Positions 62,179 through 64,000 of a stretch of 64,000 nt of DNA are shown piece by piece. The stretch covers positions 1-64,000 of the forward strand of contig NZ_MOEN01000004.1 of assembly GCF_001968985.1 (NCBI RefSeq), in the 5' to 3' direction. The position numbers were made by a program, and so were the translations under genes. The notes below the pieces were generated by a model, which saw only the letters and a program-made list of their open reading frames with translations, was not told the origin of the DNA and did not search any database. The number at the start of each line of letters is the position of its first letter. The stretch's first letter is position 1. This DNA comes from Desulfurobacterium indicum (GTDB lineage Bacteria > Aquificota > Aquificia > Desulfurobacteriales > Desulfurobacteriaceae).

Positions 62179-63685
62179 AAAGACTTTAAATCTCTTCTTG
62201 ATAATGCTGTTTTTAGCCGGAACGGTAAATATATGGTTGCTAACACTTCATCACGAAGAACCCAGAAGGGGTATTATCGCCCTCGAAATGTTATTCAGAC
62301 ACAACCTAATACAACCTACTGTTTTAATGGTTCCATATTTCAGGAAACCTCCACTGCACAACTGGATAACTATTCTATTTGCAGGTTTTAATACACACTG
62401 GATAAATGAATTTACTCTGAGATTTCCCTCTCTTGTAGCAACAGGATTAACCGCTTTTTTCTTATATAGCTTTGTCAAAAGAAAGCTCGATGAAAAAGTA
62501 GCCGTTCTATCATCAATAATTTTCATGACTACATGGACAGTTTTAATAGGATATTCAACAAAATGTGAACCAGACATGCTATTTACACTCTTTACCTTTC
62601 TGTCAATAAGCACCTGGTATTACTTTTTCGACACGAATAAAAAATTGATTGCCTGGACTCTGGGGTATCTATTTGCATCTTTTAGCCTTCTGACAAAAGG
62701 ACTACCTGGAATTCTCTTTTTCGTTCTCTCCTATGTCACCATTCTGTTTTCAAGAAATAAACTCAAAGAAATCCTTACAGCTCAACACCTGATAGGAATA
62801 ATTGCAGGACTTGCACCTTTTTTTCTGTGGGTCATAGCAGTATCACCAGAAAAGGCGATATTAACTTTATGGCACGAAGCCGTAAGAAGAACTGCCGTTG
62901 ATAATCCGTTAACAAAAACTCTAAAAGGTATTTTATTGTTTACTCCAAGATTCACTCTGGCCCTCTTCCCGTGGTCACTATTTGCCATATATGAAGTTTT
63001 AAAGGATAGAAAAAAACTAAACTTTCTCCGAAATTCGTTTCTGAAAGAGATTACAGCCCTGATTGTTGTAAATTTAGTGGTTTATCTATTATCTCCGGGC
63101 ACAAGAATGAGATACATAATCCCACTTATTCCTTTTATATCTATACTAATGGCAGAAATCTTAAAAGATAAAAAAATCAATCCACAAAGGAGTATATCTA
63201 ACATTCAATTCTTAATGGATATTCTGCTGTTCATGGGCATTATAGGAACGATATGGGCAACCTTACACACGGAAATTGCTCTTAACGCAACAATATTTTT
63301 CCTGATCGTTGCCTATTTCATCTACTTTTACGCAATGAAAAGAATAGATATAACCAGCTTCGTTCTCATAGCAGGATGTGCTCTATTCATGATAAGGGGA
63401 TTTTACAGCGCCTATTTCATCTCTATTGCCCAATTTAAATATCCTAAATACAGAAAAGCAGCATGGGAAATAGCAAAAATAACAAATGGAAAGGAACTTT
63501 CAACTTTAATTCCTGAATTAAAAATAGGATTTTACAGCGAAAAGTTTAGACAACAACCACTCCCTTTAAAGAAAAAGACAGAGCTTAAAAAAGGAGAATT
63601 TTTTATTACCGAAAAGCCTTTATACAAGAAACTAAAAACGTTTAAATTAGGCAACAAGGTTTTCTACTTATGCGAAAAAGAATAA
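62141..63685 (+). CDS. Second ArnT-like GT39 membrane glycosyltransferase
   Basis: A 514-residue relative of the divergent GT39 protein. It has an N-terminal helix, the periplasmic signature LLTLHHEEPRRGIIALEMLFRHNLIQPTVLMVPYFRKPPLHNW (about 34-75, with the acidic EE pair), then multiple helices with FSLLTKGLPGILFFVLSY near 180, and a C-terminal soluble part. Two GT39 enzymes around one ArnC-like enzyme suggest sequential or alternative sugar additions to an envelope acceptor. GAGGTG precedes ATG 62141. Confidence 0.88.
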   Translation: MKKIKKILPPIDKKTLNLFLIMLFLAGTVNIWLLTLHHEEPRRGIIALEMLFRHNLIQPTVLMVPYFRKPPLHNWITILFAGFNTHWINEFTLRFPSLVATGLTAFFLYSFVKRKLDEKVAVLSSIIFMTTWTVLIGYSTKCEPDMLFTLFTFLSISTWYYFFDTNKKLIAWTLGYLFASFSLLTKGLPGILFFVLSYVTILFSRNKLKEILTAQHLIGIIAGLAPFFLWVIAVSPEKAILTLWHEAVRRTAVDNPLTKTLKGILLFTPRFTLALFPWSLFAIYEVLKDRKKLNFLRNSFLKEITALIVVNLVVYLLSPGTRMRYIIPLIPFISILMAEILKDKKINPQRSISNIQFLMDILLFMGIIGTIWATLHTEIALNATIFFLIVAYFIYFYAMKRIDITSFVLIAGCALFMIRGFYSAYFISIAQFKYPKYRKAAWEIAKITNGKELSTLIPELKIGFYSEKFRQQPLPLKKKTELKKGEFFITEKPLYKKLKTFKLGNKVFYLCEKE

Positions 63686-63723
63686 ATTAAGAAAACTACA
63701 AATATTGAAAAGAGGTGCGAACA

Positions 63724-64000
63724 TTGAAAACCGCCACCTTGAGAATATTGAGATTTAATCCAGAAAAGGACAAGGAACCCTATTTCGAAGACTTTAACAT
63801 CCCTACAAGTAAAGGAATGACAATTTTAGAAAGCCTAACATACATAAAGGAAAACTTAGACTCATCACTTACATTTCGAGCATTCTGCAGAAGCGGAATT
63901 TGTGGTTCCTGCGCTGTAAACATCAATGGGAAACCGTATCTTGCATGTAAAACACCAGTAGAAAAAATCATAGAGGAGTTTGCCTCTTCACTCATAATTA
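63724..64000 (+). CDS. Succinate dehydrogenase/fumarate reductase iron-sulfur subunit, 5' part
   Basis: The frame runs off the right edge after 92 codons. It reads as an SdhB/FrdB N-terminus: TLRILRFNPEKDKEPYFEDFNIP, MTILESLTYIKENLDSSLTFR and the [2Fe-2S] cysteine cluster CRSGICGSCAVNINGKPYLAC (about 60-80). The start is TTG 63724 with GAGGTG upstream. In the reductive TCA cycle this subunit would pass electrons from menaquinol to fumarate. Partial at the edge. Confidence 0.9.
   Translation, partial: MKTATLRILRFNPEKDKEPYFEDFNIPTSKGMTILESLTYIKENLDSSLTFRAFCRSGICGSCAVNINGKPYLACKTPVEKIIEEFASSLII

Overview
The window looks like chromosome of a thermophilic, chemolithoautotrophic, AT-rich bacterium, most likely an Aquificota member of the Desulfurobacteriaceae type (Thermovibrio/Desulfurobacterium-like). 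This is inferred from gene content: two-subunit ATP-citrate lyase beside a monomeric NADP isocitrate dehydrogenase (reductive TCA cycle), a fumarate reductase/succinate dehydrogenase iron-sulfur subunit at the right edge, an NfnAB/SudAB flavoprotein pair, MqnA of the futalosine menaquinone route, TtuA with a TtuB-like carrier (tRNA 2-thiolation typical of thermophiles), flagellar genes and a multiheme cytochrome. No rRNA, CRISPR array, prophage or intact insertion sequence was seen.

Layout. 1-2.8 kb: a leftward operon of a Trm10-like SPOUT methyltransferase, cysteine synthase and a FliK-like gene cut off by a short repeat that recurs at 43.2 kb. 2.9-4.7 kb: argJ-coaX. 4.8-6.8 kb: groES-groEL under a CIRCE operator. 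6.9-7.8 kb: two prepilin genes; pilA has a sigma-54-type promoter and two identical 17-bp palindromes in enhancer position. 8-9.7 kb: heptose-7-phosphate kinase and a Prx6-type peroxiredoxin. 9.9-11.9 kb: a compact operon of an unknown protein, an orphan RAMP (Csm5-like) protein, a prefoldin-alpha-like protein and a small basic protein. 11.9-14.8 kb: a frameshifted DsrE-like gene, then an OmcS-like hexaheme cytochrome overlapping an NHL beta-propeller gene. 15-26 kb: ABC ATPase, panB, aclA, aclB, icd, a thiamine-binding-family protein, nfnAB and aroC. 26-31 kb: tRNA-Gly, a TonB-like protein, an acyltransferase, a SAM hydrolase, mnmG, rsmG and a small GNAT protein. 31-36.8 kb: a TolC/MacA/MacB-type efflux operon with two permeases. 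36.8-39.7 kb: ttuB-like, ttuA, mqnA and a Gate-domain membrane protein. 39.8-43.5 kb: an accessory patch with a large SF1 helicase and degenerate gene fragments. 43.5-46 kb: katG and rubredoxin behind a Fur/PerR-like box. 46-50.5 kb: lipoprotein, TOPRIM protein, trpD, GIY-YIG protein, FAD oxidoreductase and RusA-like nuclease. 50.6-57 kb: K+ channel, flgN-flgK-flgL, ricT, a short RlmN-like radical SAM protein and a PD-(D/E)XK-like protein. 57-63.7 kb: a CsgG-like lipoprotein and a lipid/glycan gene set (flippase-like, ArnC-like, two ArnT-like GT39 proteins). The right edge holds the start of frdB/sdhB.

Most promising for novelty: the RAMP/prefoldin-like operon (9.87-11.93 kb), the OmcS-like putative nanowire cytochrome with an NHL partner (12.5-14.8 kb), the sigma-54/enhancer architecture of pilA, and the repeat shared by the left edge and the 43-kb helicase patch. 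All identifications come from reading the protein sequences and recalled family motifs; no database search was run.
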